64,000 nucleotides of DNA from Faecalicatena contorta (GTDB taxonomy: Bacteria; Bacillota; Clostridia; Lachnospirales; Lachnospiraceae). The stretch lies in assembly GCF_021531975.1 (NCBI RefSeq), contig NZ_JAFBIY010000005.1, positions 124,001 through 188,000 on the forward strand, read 5' to 3'. A program made the position numbers and the translations under genes. Below the pieces are notes generated by a model. The model was given only the letters and a program-made list of their open reading frames with translations. It did not search any database and had not been told where the DNA came from. Position 1 is the stretch's first letter. The number at the start of each line of letters is the position of its first letter. Of this stretch, positions 17,605 through 25,943 are shown one piece after another.

Positions 17605-20076
17605 ATGTATAACCCAAGATTTGAAAAAGAAGCATTCAAAAAAGAAGTAAAAAATAATGTAAAACATTTATTCAGAAAAGAAGTCAGAGAAGCTACCCCG
17701 CAGCAGCTCTTTCAGGCTGTGTCCTATGCGGTGAAGGAAGTTATCATTGACGACTGGATCGCAACACAGAAGCAGTACGAAAAAGATGACCCGAAGATTG
17801 TTTACTATATGTCCATGGAATTCCTGATGGGAAGAGCTCTTGGCAACAACCTGATCAACATGACTGCTTATACAGAAGTAAAAGAAGCATTAGAGGAAAT
17901 GGGCATCGATTTAAATGCCATCGAGGACCAGGAACCGGATCCGGCACTTGGTAATGGCGGTCTTGGCCGTCTGGCAGCCTGCTTCCTGGATTCCCTTGCA
18001 ACACTCGGATACGCAGCTTATGGCTGCGGTATCCGTTACCGTTACGGTATGTTCAAGCAGAAGATCGAAGATGGCTATCAGGTAGAGACCCCGGATAACT
18101 GGCTCAAAGATGGTAATCCGTTTGAGCTTAGAAGACCGGAGTATGCCAAAGAAGTGCGTTTCGGTGGAAATATCCGTGTAGAATATGACGACAAGACAGG
18201 CGATATTCATTTCAAACAGGAGAATTATGAGTCTGTTATGGCAATTCCGTATGATTATCCAATCGTAGGCTACAATAATCATGTGGTAAATACACTTCGT
18301 ATCTGGGATGCGGAGCCGATCGTAGACTTCCAGTTGGATTCTTTCGACCGCGGTGATTATCACAAGGCAGTGGAACAGCAGAATCTTGCAAAGAATATCG
18401 TAGAGGTTCTTTATCCGAACGACAATCACTATGCCGGAAAAGAGCTGAGACTGAAACAGCAGTATTTCTTCGTATCTGCCAGCCTGCAGGCAGCAGTTGC
18501 AAAATATAAGAAGAAACATGACGATATCAAGAAGCTCTATGAAAAGGTAACTATCCAGATGAATGATACACATCCGACTGTTGCAGTTGCAGAGCTGATG
18601 CGTATTCTTCTTGATGAAGAAGGACTTGGATGGGATGATGCATGGGAAGTTACGACAAAGACATGTGCGTACACGAACCATACCATCATGGCAGAAGCGC
18701 TGGAGAAATGGCCGATCGACCTGTTCTCAAGACTGCTTCCTCGTGTATATCAGATCATTCAGGAAATTGACCGTCGTTTCATTCTTCAGATTCAGGCAAA
18801 ATATCCGGGAAATGAAGAAAAAGTACGCAAGATGGGCATTTTAAGAGACGGACAGGTGAAGATGGCACACCTTGCGATCGTAGCAGGATATTCTGTAAAT
18901 GGTGTTGCAAGACTGCATACAGAGATTCTTAAGAATCAGGAATTAAAAGACTTCTATCAGATGATGCCGCAGAAGTTCAATAATAAGACAAACGGTATCA
19001 CACAGAGACGTTTCCTTATGCATGGAAACAATCTCCTTGCTGACTGGGTAACTGAGAAGCTGGGAACAAAGGACTGGATCACAGATCTGTCTTTGATGGA
19101 GGGCTTAAAGCCACTTGCAGAGGATAAGAAAGCTCTGGAAGAGTTTATGGAAATCAAGTTCAAGAATAAAGAGCGTCTGGCTGCATACATTCTGGAACAT
19201 AATGGTGTGGAAGTAGACCCGCGTTCTATTTTCGATGTACAGGTAAAACGTCTCCACGAGTACAAACGTCAGCTTCTGAATATTCTGCACGTTATGCATC
19301 TGTACAATCAGATCAAAGAGCATCCGGAGATGAGCTTCTATCCAAGAACATTTATCTTCGGTGCAAAGGCATCTGCAGGTTACATCCGTGCTAAACAGAT
19401 CATTAAGCTTATTAACTCTGTTGCAAATGTGATCAACAATGACCGCAGTATCAATGGAAAGCTGAAGGTTGTATTTATTGAAGATTACCGTGTATCCAAT
19501 GCAGAGTGGATCTTCGCGGCAGCAGATGTCAGCGAACAGATTTCCACAGCATCCAAGGAAGCTTCCGGTACAGGTAACATGAAGTTCATGTTAAACGGTG
19601 CACCGACACTTGGTACCATGGACGGAGCAAACGTTGAGATCGTAGAAGAAGTTGGAGCAGAGAATGCATTTATCTTCGGTCTGAGCTCAGACGAGGTTAT
19701 TAACTTCGAGCAGAACGGCGGATACAATCCGATGGATATCTACAACAGTGATGCAGATGTTCGCAGAGTTGTTGACCAGCTTGTGGACGGCACTTATGCA
19801 AATGGCGATACAGAGATGTACCGTGATCTTTACAATTCACTTCTGAATACAAAGGGCGGAAACCGTGCAGATATGTACTTTATCTTAAAAGATTTCCGTT
19901 CCTACGCAGAGATGCAGAAGAAGGTAGAGGAAGCATACAGAGACAAAGAAGGATGGGCGAAGAAGGCACTCCTTAACACCGCATGCTGCGGTAAGTTCTC
20001 TTCCGACAGAACCATTCAGGAATATGTAGATGATATCTGGCATCTGGATCCGATAAAAGTAGAAATTGAAGAATAA
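17605..20076 (+). CDS. glgP: Glycogen/maltodextrin phosphorylase
   Basis: 823 residues, the usual length for GT35 phosphorylases. The pyridoxal-phosphate site is seen as KEASGTGNMKFMLNG, and EPDPALGNGGLGRLAACF near the N-terminus is a family hallmark. It releases glucose-1-phosphate from glycogen or maltodextrin in the cytoplasm. The RBS AGAGGAGGG is upstream. It follows ileS by 35 nt on the same strand. A branching enzyme gene lies far away at 55.5 kb, so the glycogen genes are not clustered here. Confidence 0.97.
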   Translation: MYNPRFEKEAFKKEVKNNVKHLFRKEVREATPQQLFQAVSYAVKEVIIDDWIATQKQYEKDDPKIVYYMSMEFLMGRALGNNLINMTAYTEVKEALEEMGIDLNAIEDQEPDPALGNGGLGRLAACFLDSLATLGYAAYGCGIRYRYGMFKQKIEDGYQVETPDNWLKDGNPFELRRPEYAKEVRFGGNIRVEYDDKTGDIHFKQENYESVMAIPYDYPIVGYNNHVVNTLRIWDAEPIVDFQLDSFDRGDYHKAVEQQNLAKNIVEVLYPNDNHYAGKELRLKQQYFFVSASLQAAVAKYKKKHDDIKKLYEKVTIQMNDTHPTVAVAELMRILLDEEGLGWDDAWEVTTKTCAYTNHTIMAEALEKWPIDLFSRLLPRVYQIIQEIDRRFILQIQAKYPGNEEKVRKMGILRDGQVKMAHLAIVAGYSVNGVARLHTEILKNQELKDFYQMMPQKFNNKTNGITQRRFLMHGNNLLADWVTEKLGTKDWITDLSLMEGLKPLAEDKKALEEFMEIKFKNKERLAAYILEHNGVEVDPRSIFDVQVKRLHEYKRQLLNILHVMHLYNQIKEHPEMSFYPRTFIFGAKASAGYIRAKQIIKLINSVANVINNDRSINGKLKVVFIEDYRVSNAEWIFAAADVSEQISTASKEASGTGNMKFMLNGAPTLGTMDGANVEIVEEVGAENAFIFGLSSDEVINFEQNGGYNPMDIYNSDADVRRVVDQLVDGTYANGDTEMYRDLYNSLLNTKGGNRADMYFILKDFRSYAEMQKKVEEAYRDKEGWAKKALLNTACCGKFSSDRTIQEYVDDIWHLDPIKVEIEE

Positions 20077-20081
20077 AATAA

Positions 20082-20117
20082 ATGTCCCTTCCATACAGTG
20101 TATGGGAGGGCATTTTT
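20082..20117 (+). terminator. Intrinsic terminator that contains the spoIID ribosome binding site
   Basis: The stem pairs CCCTTCCATAC with GTATGGGAGGG, followed by TTTTT. The 3' arm GGGAGGG is also the only good RBS for the ATG at 20118, 8 nt further on, so a read-through transcript would hide the site. Confidence 0.8.
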
Positions 20118-21005
20118 ATGCGTCAGAGATTCAGCAGATTTTTGAGCTATGTAACGATTATTGTACTGCTTCCCTATATTGTTACCGTTTTCTTAAACGG
20201 ACCTGCGGCCGTGTCTTCTTCAAATGTGGACGAGACACAGGTGCGTGTTCGTACAGACGCCGGGGAGGCATCCATGTCGCTTTCAGAATATGCCATTGGA
20301 GTTCTGGCAAAAGAGATTCCTGCGTCCTATGAAAAAGAAGCATTAAAGGCACAGGCGATCCTTGTGCGGACCGACATATACAGCAAACTGGAAAGCGGCG
20401 GAAAAGATGTGGTTCTGGAGGAAAGCTTCTGGAATCAGGAGCAGATGCAGGAAGCCTGGGGAGCCGGAAAGTATCATGCAAATCTGGCAAGATTAGAGGA
20501 AGTGTGGGAGAAAACAGAAGGACAGGTTGTTACATATGAGGGAAAACTTGCAAAGACTCCATTCTTTCGTCTCAGTAATGGGAGCACGAGAGATGGAAAA
20601 GAAGTACTTGGAAGTGATGAATATCCATATTTGAAAATTGTCAGCTGTCCGCTGGATATTGAGTCAAAAGAGCAGATGAAGACAATCACTGTTGATGACA
20701 TGGATGCAGAAGTAGCTGCATGTGATACAGCCGGATATGTGCTGCAGGTAAAAGTCGGTGAAGAGGCAGTAAGCGGAGAAGAATTCCGTTCCAATTATCA
20801 TCTGGAATCCAGCTGCTTTTCCCTTCAGCACTATAATGGAAAGCTTCGGATCACAACAAGAGGAATCGGGCATGGACTTGGCATGAGTCAGTATACGGCA
20901 AATGAACTGGCAAAAGAAGGAAAAACTGTCGAAGACATATTGCAATATTTCTTCGAAGGAACAGAGATTAAAGAAGTGGCAGAAATCGTGAAAACAGATC
21001 CGTAA
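20118..21005 (+). CDS. spoIID: Stage II sporulation protein D (SpoIID-like)
   Basis: 295 residues from ATG 20118: an N-terminal membrane anchor (YVTIIVLLPYIVTVF) and an extracytoplasmic SpoIID/LytB domain with SLSEYAIGVLAKEIP and the catalytic-region motif GHGLGMSQYTANELAKEG near the C-terminus. SpoIID is the peptidoglycan lytic transglycosylase that drives engulfment of the forespore. A SpoIIQ-type LytM gene follows within 70 nt, the common clostridial arrangement. The in-frame start at 20082 falls inside the glgP terminator and is rejected. Confidence 0.92.
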   Translation: MRQRFSRFLSYVTIIVLLPYIVTVFLNGPAAVSSSNVDETQVRVRTDAGEASMSLSEYAIGVLAKEIPASYEKEALKAQAILVRTDIYSKLESGGKDVVLEESFWNQEQMQEAWGAGKYHANLARLEEVWEKTEGQVVTYEGKLAKTPFFRLSNGSTRDGKEVLGSDEYPYLKIVSCPLDIESKEQMKTITVDDMDAEVAACDTAGYVLQVKVGEEAVSGEEFRSNYHLESSCFSLQHYNGKLRITTRGIGHGLGMSQYTANELAKEGKTVEDILQYFFEGTEIKEVAEIVKTDP

Positions 21006-21071
21006 GATTCTGGTTGTCGGTGTATAAGAGCATCACATTCTGGCAAGAATAGAGTCAGAGGTGGTGATAAA

Positions 21072-21815
21072 ATGAATCAGAGGCAGAAGCCCCAGAAAAG
21101 AAAAGGAGCAGCCGTCGCAGCGGTGCTGTGCTTTGTCGCGGCGATTGCAATCGTAGGAACATATACATTCAGGGATTATCAGAAAACGAAACAGGAAGAG
21201 GAGCTGGCGAAGGCAGAAGACCTTGTGATCGACACAGAGTCTTCAGAAGAAGCAGCAGGAGAGGCCAAGAAAGCCGATGAGCAGGAGGCCGAAGAACCAA
21301 AGGACGTACAGAATCCGGATGCATCACAGCAGCAATCACAAAACGACCAGACACAGGAGAGCCCGGTACGGACCTCCGGCTCCGGAAAAACAGCACAGTT
21401 TAATAGTGACAGCAAGCTTCTCTGGCCGGTAGACGGAACAATCCTTCTGAACTACAGCATGGACAAAACCGTATATTTTTCCACACTGGATCAGTACAAA
21501 TATAATCCGGCACTTATCATTTCCGGAGCAGAAGGAGATCAGGTCATCTGCGGTGCACCGGGCATTGTCAAATCCATTGACGTAAACGCACAGACCGGTA
21601 CGACCGTAAATGTAGATATCGGTGGCGGATATGAGCTGTTCTATGGACAGTTAAAAGAAGTTCCGGTGAAGGTGGGAGATTATGTGGAGGCAAAGAGCGT
21701 GCTGGGGTACGTGAGCCAGCCGACAAAATACTATAGCGTAGAAGGCTGCAACGTATACTTTGAAATGCGCAAAGATGGACAGCCGGTAAATCCGATGGAG
21801 TACCTGGTAGAGTAA
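21072..21815 (+). CDS. spoIIQ: SpoIIQ-like protein with degenerate LytM (M23) domain
   Basis: 247 residues: a short cytoplasmic tail, one membrane helix (about 14-34), an acidic/Gln-rich linker, and a LytM/M23 fold (about 115-247). The zinc-binding histidines of active M23 peptidases are missing. The place of the first His holds Asn (YNPALII), the strand that should carry HG has GGGYELFYGQL, and the final HxH is NVYFE. It is therefore probably a structural, non-enzymatic partner, as with Bacillus SpoIIQ, bridging the two membranes with SpoIIIAH. Context after spoIID supports this. Confidence 0.85.
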   Translation: MNQRQKPQKRKGAAVAAVLCFVAAIAIVGTYTFRDYQKTKQEEELAKAEDLVIDTESSEEAAGEAKKADEQEAEEPKDVQNPDASQQQSQNDQTQESPVRTSGSGKTAQFNSDSKLLWPVDGTILLNYSMDKTVYFSTLDQYKYNPALIISGAEGDQVICGAPGIVKSIDVNAQTGTTVNVDIGGGYELFYGQLKEVPVKVGDYVEAKSVLGYVSQPTKYYSVEGCNVYFEMRKDGQPVNPMEYLVE

Positions 21816-21818
21816 TTG

Positions 21819-21850
21819 GGGACGGGGTTTTTTCGAAAAAACCCCGTCCC
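21819..21850. repeat. GGGACG palindrome family, copy 3
   Basis: 15-bp perfect arms GGGACGGGGTTTTTT with a CG loop, starting 4 nt after the spoIIQ-like stop. The satellite words ACCGTGTCCCTTTTT and GCCCTGTCCC follow. Confidence 0.95.
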
Positions 21851-21935
21851 AGATTAATTTTACCGTGTCCCTTTTTAGGGTTTGCCCTGTCCCATATTTC
21901 ATTTTATAATAAAAATGAAAGGAAGCGTCAGTTTA

Positions 21936-22172
21936 ATGAATTATACATATATTTTAAAATGCAGAGATGGAAGCCTTTACACCGGCTGGACAAATGATAT
22001 TGAAAAACGTCTGAAGGCGCACAACGAGGGTCGCGGCGCCAAGTATACCAAGGGCAGGACGCCGGTCACGCTTGTGCATCTGGAAGAATTTGAAACCAAA
22101 GAAGAAGCGATGAAGCGGGAATATGCGATTAAGCATATGACGAAAAAGGAGAAAGAAAATTTAATAAAATAA
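21936..22172 (+). CDS. GIY-YIG domain protein (YhbQ/UPF0213 type)
   Basis: 78 residues from ATG 21936 (RBS AAAGGAAG upstream): NYTYILKC...SLYTGWTND gives the GIY-YIG-like pair, followed by Arg (IEKRLKAHNEG) and GAKYTKGR. This is the small single-domain form found in many bacteria, thought to act on DNA; the in vivo role is unclear. The longer in-frame start at 21882 lies in the palindrome satellite and lacks an RBS. Confidence 0.88.
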   Translation: MNYTYILKCRDGSLYTGWTNDIEKRLKAHNEGRGAKYTKGRTPVTLVHLEEFETKEEAMKREYAIKHMTKKEKENLIK

Positions 22173-22274
22173 ACCTTGCATTTTCTGAAAAACGGATATA
22201 ATATAATTATACAACAACACATAGTATTAAAAACTATGTATAACAATATTCGTATTTCAGGAGGCGTTTTTGTT

Positions 22275-22937
22275 ATGTCACAGAGAATTCAGGAACATAT
22301 AAAAGATCCCGGAAGTGCAATCACACATTTTATTGGTATGTTAATGGCAATTTTCGCAGCAGTGCCCTTACTGATAAAAGCAGCACATGAGCCGGAAAGG
22401 ATTTATGTGATATCTATTGCTGTGTATGCCGCAAGCCTTATTCTATTATATGCCGCAAGTACAACGTATCATACATTTGACCGGTCTGAGAAGGTCAATA
22501 CGGTTCTGAAGAAGATTGATCATATGATGATCAGTGTACTGATCGCGGGAAGTTATACACCGATTTGTCTGCTTGTACTTAAGGGGCGTACGGGCATGAT
22601 TCTTCTCAGTATTGTGTGGGGTATTGCAATCGTAGGAATATTAATCAAAGCATTCTGGGTATATTGCCCGAAATGGGTGTCGTCCGTTCTCTATATAGGA
22701 ATGGGATGGACCTGCGTACTGGCGTTTACGCAGATACTCAATTCCATGTCCCCGGCAGCATTCGGCTGGCTTCTGGCCGGGGGAATCATTTATACAGTGG
22801 GTGGTGTGATCTATGCGCTCAAGCTTCCGATATTCAATGGAAAACATAAGAATTTCGGAAGTCATGAAATTTTTCACTTGTTTGTTATGGGAGGAAGCGC
22901 ATGTCACTTTATTGTAATGTATGCATTCGTGCTTTAG
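22275..22937 (+). CDS. trhA: Hemolysin III family (TrhA/PAQR) membrane protein
   Basis: 220 residues from ATG 22275 with the RBS CAGGAGGCG. Seven hydrophobic segments are seen, with the PAQR residues DPGSAITHFIG near the N-terminus, STTYHTF in the middle, and FGSHEIFHLFVMGGSACHF at the end. Those His, Asp and Ser residues are the metal-binding set of the family. Bacterial members affect membrane homeostasis; the hemolysin name is historical. It is monocistronic, with a palindrome copy after it. Confidence 0.9.
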   Translation: MSQRIQEHIKDPGSAITHFIGMLMAIFAAVPLLIKAAHEPERIYVISIAVYAASLILLYAASTTYHTFDRSEKVNTVLKKIDHMMISVLIAGSYTPICLLVLKGRTGMILLSIVWGIAIVGILIKAFWVYCPKWVSSVLYIGMGWTCVLAFTQILNSMSPAAFGWLLAGGIIYTVGGVIYALKLPIFNGKHKNFGSHEIFHLFVMGGSACHFIVMYAFVL

Positions 22938-22978
22938 AGATGGGGACAGGGATATTGAAAAAAAGGGACACGGTTATT

Positions 22979-23024
22979 TCAATTGGGGACGGGGTTTTTT
23001 GAGAAAAACCCCGTCCCCAATTGA
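22979..23024. repeat. GGGACG palindrome family, copy 4 (captured as coding sequence)
   Basis: 21-bp arms around TGAG. Upstream lie the satellites GGGGACAGGG and AAAGGGACACGG. On the minus strand the palindrome is translated as the last residues of the DUF885 gene and supplies its stop codon. Confidence 0.95.
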
Positions 23025-24760
23025 TTCCGCAGGATTTCGAATGGTGCGGGCCCGATATCTAGAACTGCCTTGTGGAACCGTTTCTGGGTGAAATCCTCTC
23101 CCCACGCCTCTATGGCGTCTTTTTTTAATTCCAGAAATTCAACATAGCCAATATAGTATTTTAGATAATTTCCGGGGTCAGCGATGATCAGATCATAGAT
23201 ATCCTCAATCGTTGCTGTATCGGTAATTCCGTATCCCTGAAAGAAGGCTACGGTGTCCAGAAGGTTCCAGCCGTCGTAGTGTATCCCCATGTCAGTAAGG
23301 GCGTAAAGTCCAAGTATGATGGAGGCATTATGCTGCATCAGACCCGCCAGTTCTTTGGAGATGGGTGCGTAGTAGTAGCTGAGCATCTCACTGTAGGTTG
23401 CCCAGCCTTCGATATATCCGCCGCAGCTTAGGAGGCTGCGGATGGGGGCCGGATCTGTGGATGCGAAATATATAGTCTGGTACAGATGTCCCGGGTAGCC
23501 TTCGTGGGCGAGGGTAGTAAAGAGGGATAAATCATCTGGCATGTGGCCTTCGTTGATGTAAATGACATTGTCAGACGTATTATCCATTGCGGGAATCATA
23601 TAGAAGGCAGGGCTTAAATATTCTTCCATGGATTTTTGTACATATTTAATCCTGGTATCTACTGCAGGTGGAGCGGGGAATTCTCCATCCAGACAATTTT
23701 CCAGTTCTTTCAAAATTGCCGCCGGGTCATTGTCCGTAAGGAGGGTCCCCTGTGGCTGAAAAATGTCCGAAAATGCGGACAGGGCGGAACTGGTACTGTT
23801 GGAATCTTCTGCCAGTATCTGCTGGATGGCAGCAAAATCTTCCTGCATCTGTGCCTGTGTCAGTTCCTGAAGTGCGGGAATTTCCCGGGAGGAGCCGGTC
23901 TCAGAGGCAACGAGCAGCTCATAGTATTGTTTCCCATCCGGCAGATAGCAGAGCCCGCGCTGATTTTTCCCAGTCGTACGGAGCTCCTGTAATGTAGAGA
24001 TGAGTCCTTCGTATGCAGGAAAAACATGATTTTCCAATTGTTCCTGGTTGGCAGCTATGTATTGTTTTTGCTCATTTTCGGAAAGATGCAGTTCTTTTAT
24101 ACGGCTTTCAAAAGAGGAATATAGATAATTTTCCGCTCCCATTTCGATAAAGGCCTGGCATTCTTCAATAATGGCATCCACAGTGTAAGATGCCATAAAC
24201 AGCCCGGCATCGGATCTTGCCTTTTCAAACGTACAGATGTCGTAGAAATAGTCGGGTGTCCGGGAAAGGAGTTCCAGATAAATGTCAACATCTTCCGTAT
24301 CGTAGAAGGGGAATTCGGACAGTAGTACCGGAAGCTGTGACTGGGTCCCGGTAAGCGGTGCCAGCGGCTCTTCATAAAGCGCATATTTTGCGGTTTTCAT
24401 GGAGAGGGAAAATGTGTTTTCCAGAATATCATAAATGAGTTTGTTTTCTTCGGACAGATGACGGCGATCGTAAGAGTGAAGGACAGCCAGCGCATTTTCG
24501 GCAGAGGCACACATGGAAGCCGTGTCGCAGCTTACCTGACCATATTTTGCAGGCCCTTCTTCTATTTGAAAGGCTTCCGGATCTTTTAATGTGTAGTGGA
24601 GAGTGATCGTGCTGGAAGAGACTTCCTGACAAAACAGTTTTTCCGTATATTCTTCGAATTTCTGATTTTCATTTTGTCCGGAATGATGGAAGAAGAAAGC
24701 GGCAAAAGACAGTATTACAAGAAAAATGGATGCCAGAAAAATAGAGCGTTTTTTGGACAT
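22979..24760 (-). CDS. DUF885 family putative zinc peptidase, membrane-anchored
   Basis: 593 residues from ATG 24760, preceded by AGGTGG. The N-terminal signal anchor is SIFLASIFLVILSFAAFFF. A long helical domain follows, with the family motif HEGYPGHLYQ near the C-terminal third. The HExxxxH-type histidines and the downstream Glu (YIEGWATYSE) probably bind zinc. The protein faces the outside; the substrate is unknown. Its last dozen residues (GTGFFSKNPVPN) are encoded by the intergenic palindrome family and are not part of the domain, so the original stop was lost. Confidence 0.85.
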   Translation of the reverse strand: MSKKRSIFLASIFLVILSFAAFFFHHSGQNENQKFEEYTEKLFCQEVSSSTITLHYTLKDPEAFQIEEGPAKYGQVSCDTASMCASAENALAVLHSYDRRHLSEENKLIYDILENTFSLSMKTAKYALYEEPLAPLTGTQSQLPVLLSEFPFYDTEDVDIYLELLSRTPDYFYDICTFEKARSDAGLFMASYTVDAIIEECQAFIEMGAENYLYSSFESRIKELHLSENEQKQYIAANQEQLENHVFPAYEGLISTLQELRTTGKNQRGLCYLPDGKQYYELLVASETGSSREIPALQELTQAQMQEDFAAIQQILAEDSNSTSSALSAFSDIFQPQGTLLTDNDPAAILKELENCLDGEFPAPPAVDTRIKYVQKSMEEYLSPAFYMIPAMDNTSDNVIYINEGHMPDDLSLFTTLAHEGYPGHLYQTIYFASTDPAPIRSLLSCGGYIEGWATYSEMLSYYYAPISKELAGLMQHNASIILGLYALTDMGIHYDGWNLLDTVAFFQGYGITDTATIEDIYDLIIADPGNYLKYYIGYVEFLELKKDAIEAWGEDFTQKRFHKAVLDIGPAPFEILRNQLGTGFFSKNPVPN

Positions 24761-24813
24761 AGTTTTCCACCTGTTTTTAACGTTGTTTTTACGAGTATAT
24801 GATGTGAAATCAA

Positions 24814-24842
24814 TTGACATGCATGGCTTTGTCGGATAGAAT
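24814..24842 (+). promoter_or_regulatory. Promoter of the lipoprotein gene
   Basis: TTGACA, a 17-nt spacer and TAGAAT, about 50 nt before the start at 24896. Confidence 0.8.
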
Positions 24843-24895
24843 GATATTATATCTAAAGGCCCGAAGCAGTGGCCTGAGAGTAAGGAGGAAAAGGA

Positions 24896-25516
24896 ATGAA
24901 AAGAGGAATGAAATGGTTAGCGCTTACGCTTGCTGTTGTTATGTGTATGGGTATGACAGCATGTGGAGCAAAAGAGTTTGATGCAGCAGGATATACCAAG
25001 AGTGTGCTGGATGCAAACTATCACGGAGAGTATGCAGCATATGCAGAGTTCCGTCAGTTATCTGAAGATGAGGCAAAGGCTGAGATCGAGGATACCGTAA
25101 AACAGCAGATTGAGACAAAATTTGCCGGTATGGGTGTTTCTGGTGAGGGTATGGATACATGTGTGCAGGCATTAGAAGACTTGGCAGCCCTTGCAAAATA
25201 TGAAGTAAAAGAAGCAAAGAAACAGGACGATGGAAGCTTTATTGTTACAGTTGAAATAGAGCCTTGTTCTGTATACACTACTTACGAGCAGCATATCACA
25301 GATGTTACAACAGAGAAGATGAATGAAGGTCTTGACCCGAGGGCAAGCGATGTATTGCCAACGATTATTGTAGAAGGGCTGCAGAGAGCAATTGCTGATA
25401 ATACTTATGGTGAAGCACAGACAATTGAGGTTAAAGTAACACAGAACGGTGATGATGCATATGGTATCGAAGACAGCGAGATGACAAAGCTTGAGACAGC
25501 GATGTTCCCGATGTAG
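24896..25516 (+). CDS. Lipoprotein of unknown function
   Basis: 206 residues with a lipoprotein signal peptide: a basic start, a hydrophobic core, and the lipobox MTACG with Cys at about residue 23. The mature part is acidic and helical, with about 180 residues of no recognised domain (VLDANYHGEYAAYAEF, MNEGLDPRASDVLPTIIVEGLQ). It resembles the DUF5105-type lipoproteins of Lachnospiraceae in general make-up, which is a weak comparison. It has its own promoter and is followed by the metG leader. Confidence 0.75.
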   Translation: MKRGMKWLALTLAVVMCMGMTACGAKEFDAAGYTKSVLDANYHGEYAAYAEFRQLSEDEAKAEIEDTVKQQIETKFAGMGVSGEGMDTCVQALEDLAALAKYEVKEAKKQDDGSFIVTVEIEPCSVYTTYEQHITDVTTEKMNEGLDPRASDVLPTIIVEGLQRAIADNTYGEAQTIEVKVTQNGDDAYGIEDSEMTKLETAMFPM

Positions 25517-25545
25517 ATTTGTCATATGCAGGTTTGTCGTAGCTC

Positions 25546-25575
25546 TTGACATTTTCCAGATGAATATGCTACGAT
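25546..25575 (+). promoter_or_regulatory. Promoter of the metG T-box leader
   Basis: TTGACA, an 18-nt spacer and TACGAT. It is embedded in a weak inverted repeat (GTCGTAGC / GCTACGA). Confidence 0.65.
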
Positions 25576-25581
25576 TTAATG

Positions 25582-25897
25582 CGTATAAAATATTGTAAAC
25601 GCAGTGATGAAGAGAGTATGCATATTCGATGTTTTACAGAGAATTCCCGTAAAGGCTGAGAGGGATAGACGTAGATTTGCAGAAGATGGCTTCTGAGTGG
25701 TGCGGTGAGCGCTGGGGACATGCCGGTAGTGGTGGGGCAGTTAAGAAGCGTAAGCCGTAATGGGTCCGCCCTTTACAGCGGATAGGTGTCCGGGACACCT
25801 TGTGAGGTCTGCGCCGTGAGACGCAGGTGAAAAGAAGTGGTAACACGGGATAACTCGTCTTCTCTGATTTTGAAAAAAGTCAGAGAAGATTTTTTTG
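25582..25897 (+). ncRNA. T-box leader of metG
   Basis: About 315 nt. The conserved start GATGAAGAGAGTA (AG-bulge region) is at about 25606. A long stem I/II/III region follows, then the T-box AAGTGGTAACACGGG near 25835-25849 and the terminator TCTTCTCTGA / TCAGAGAAGA plus a seven-T run (25858-25897). The downstream gene makes methionine the expected amino acid; the exact specifier codon was not pinned down. Uncharged tRNA-Met should permit read-through into metG. Confidence 0.9.
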
Positions 25898-25943
25898 TGT
25901 AATAATCGTAAATCCACAAAACAAATATAAAGGAGAGGGAAAT

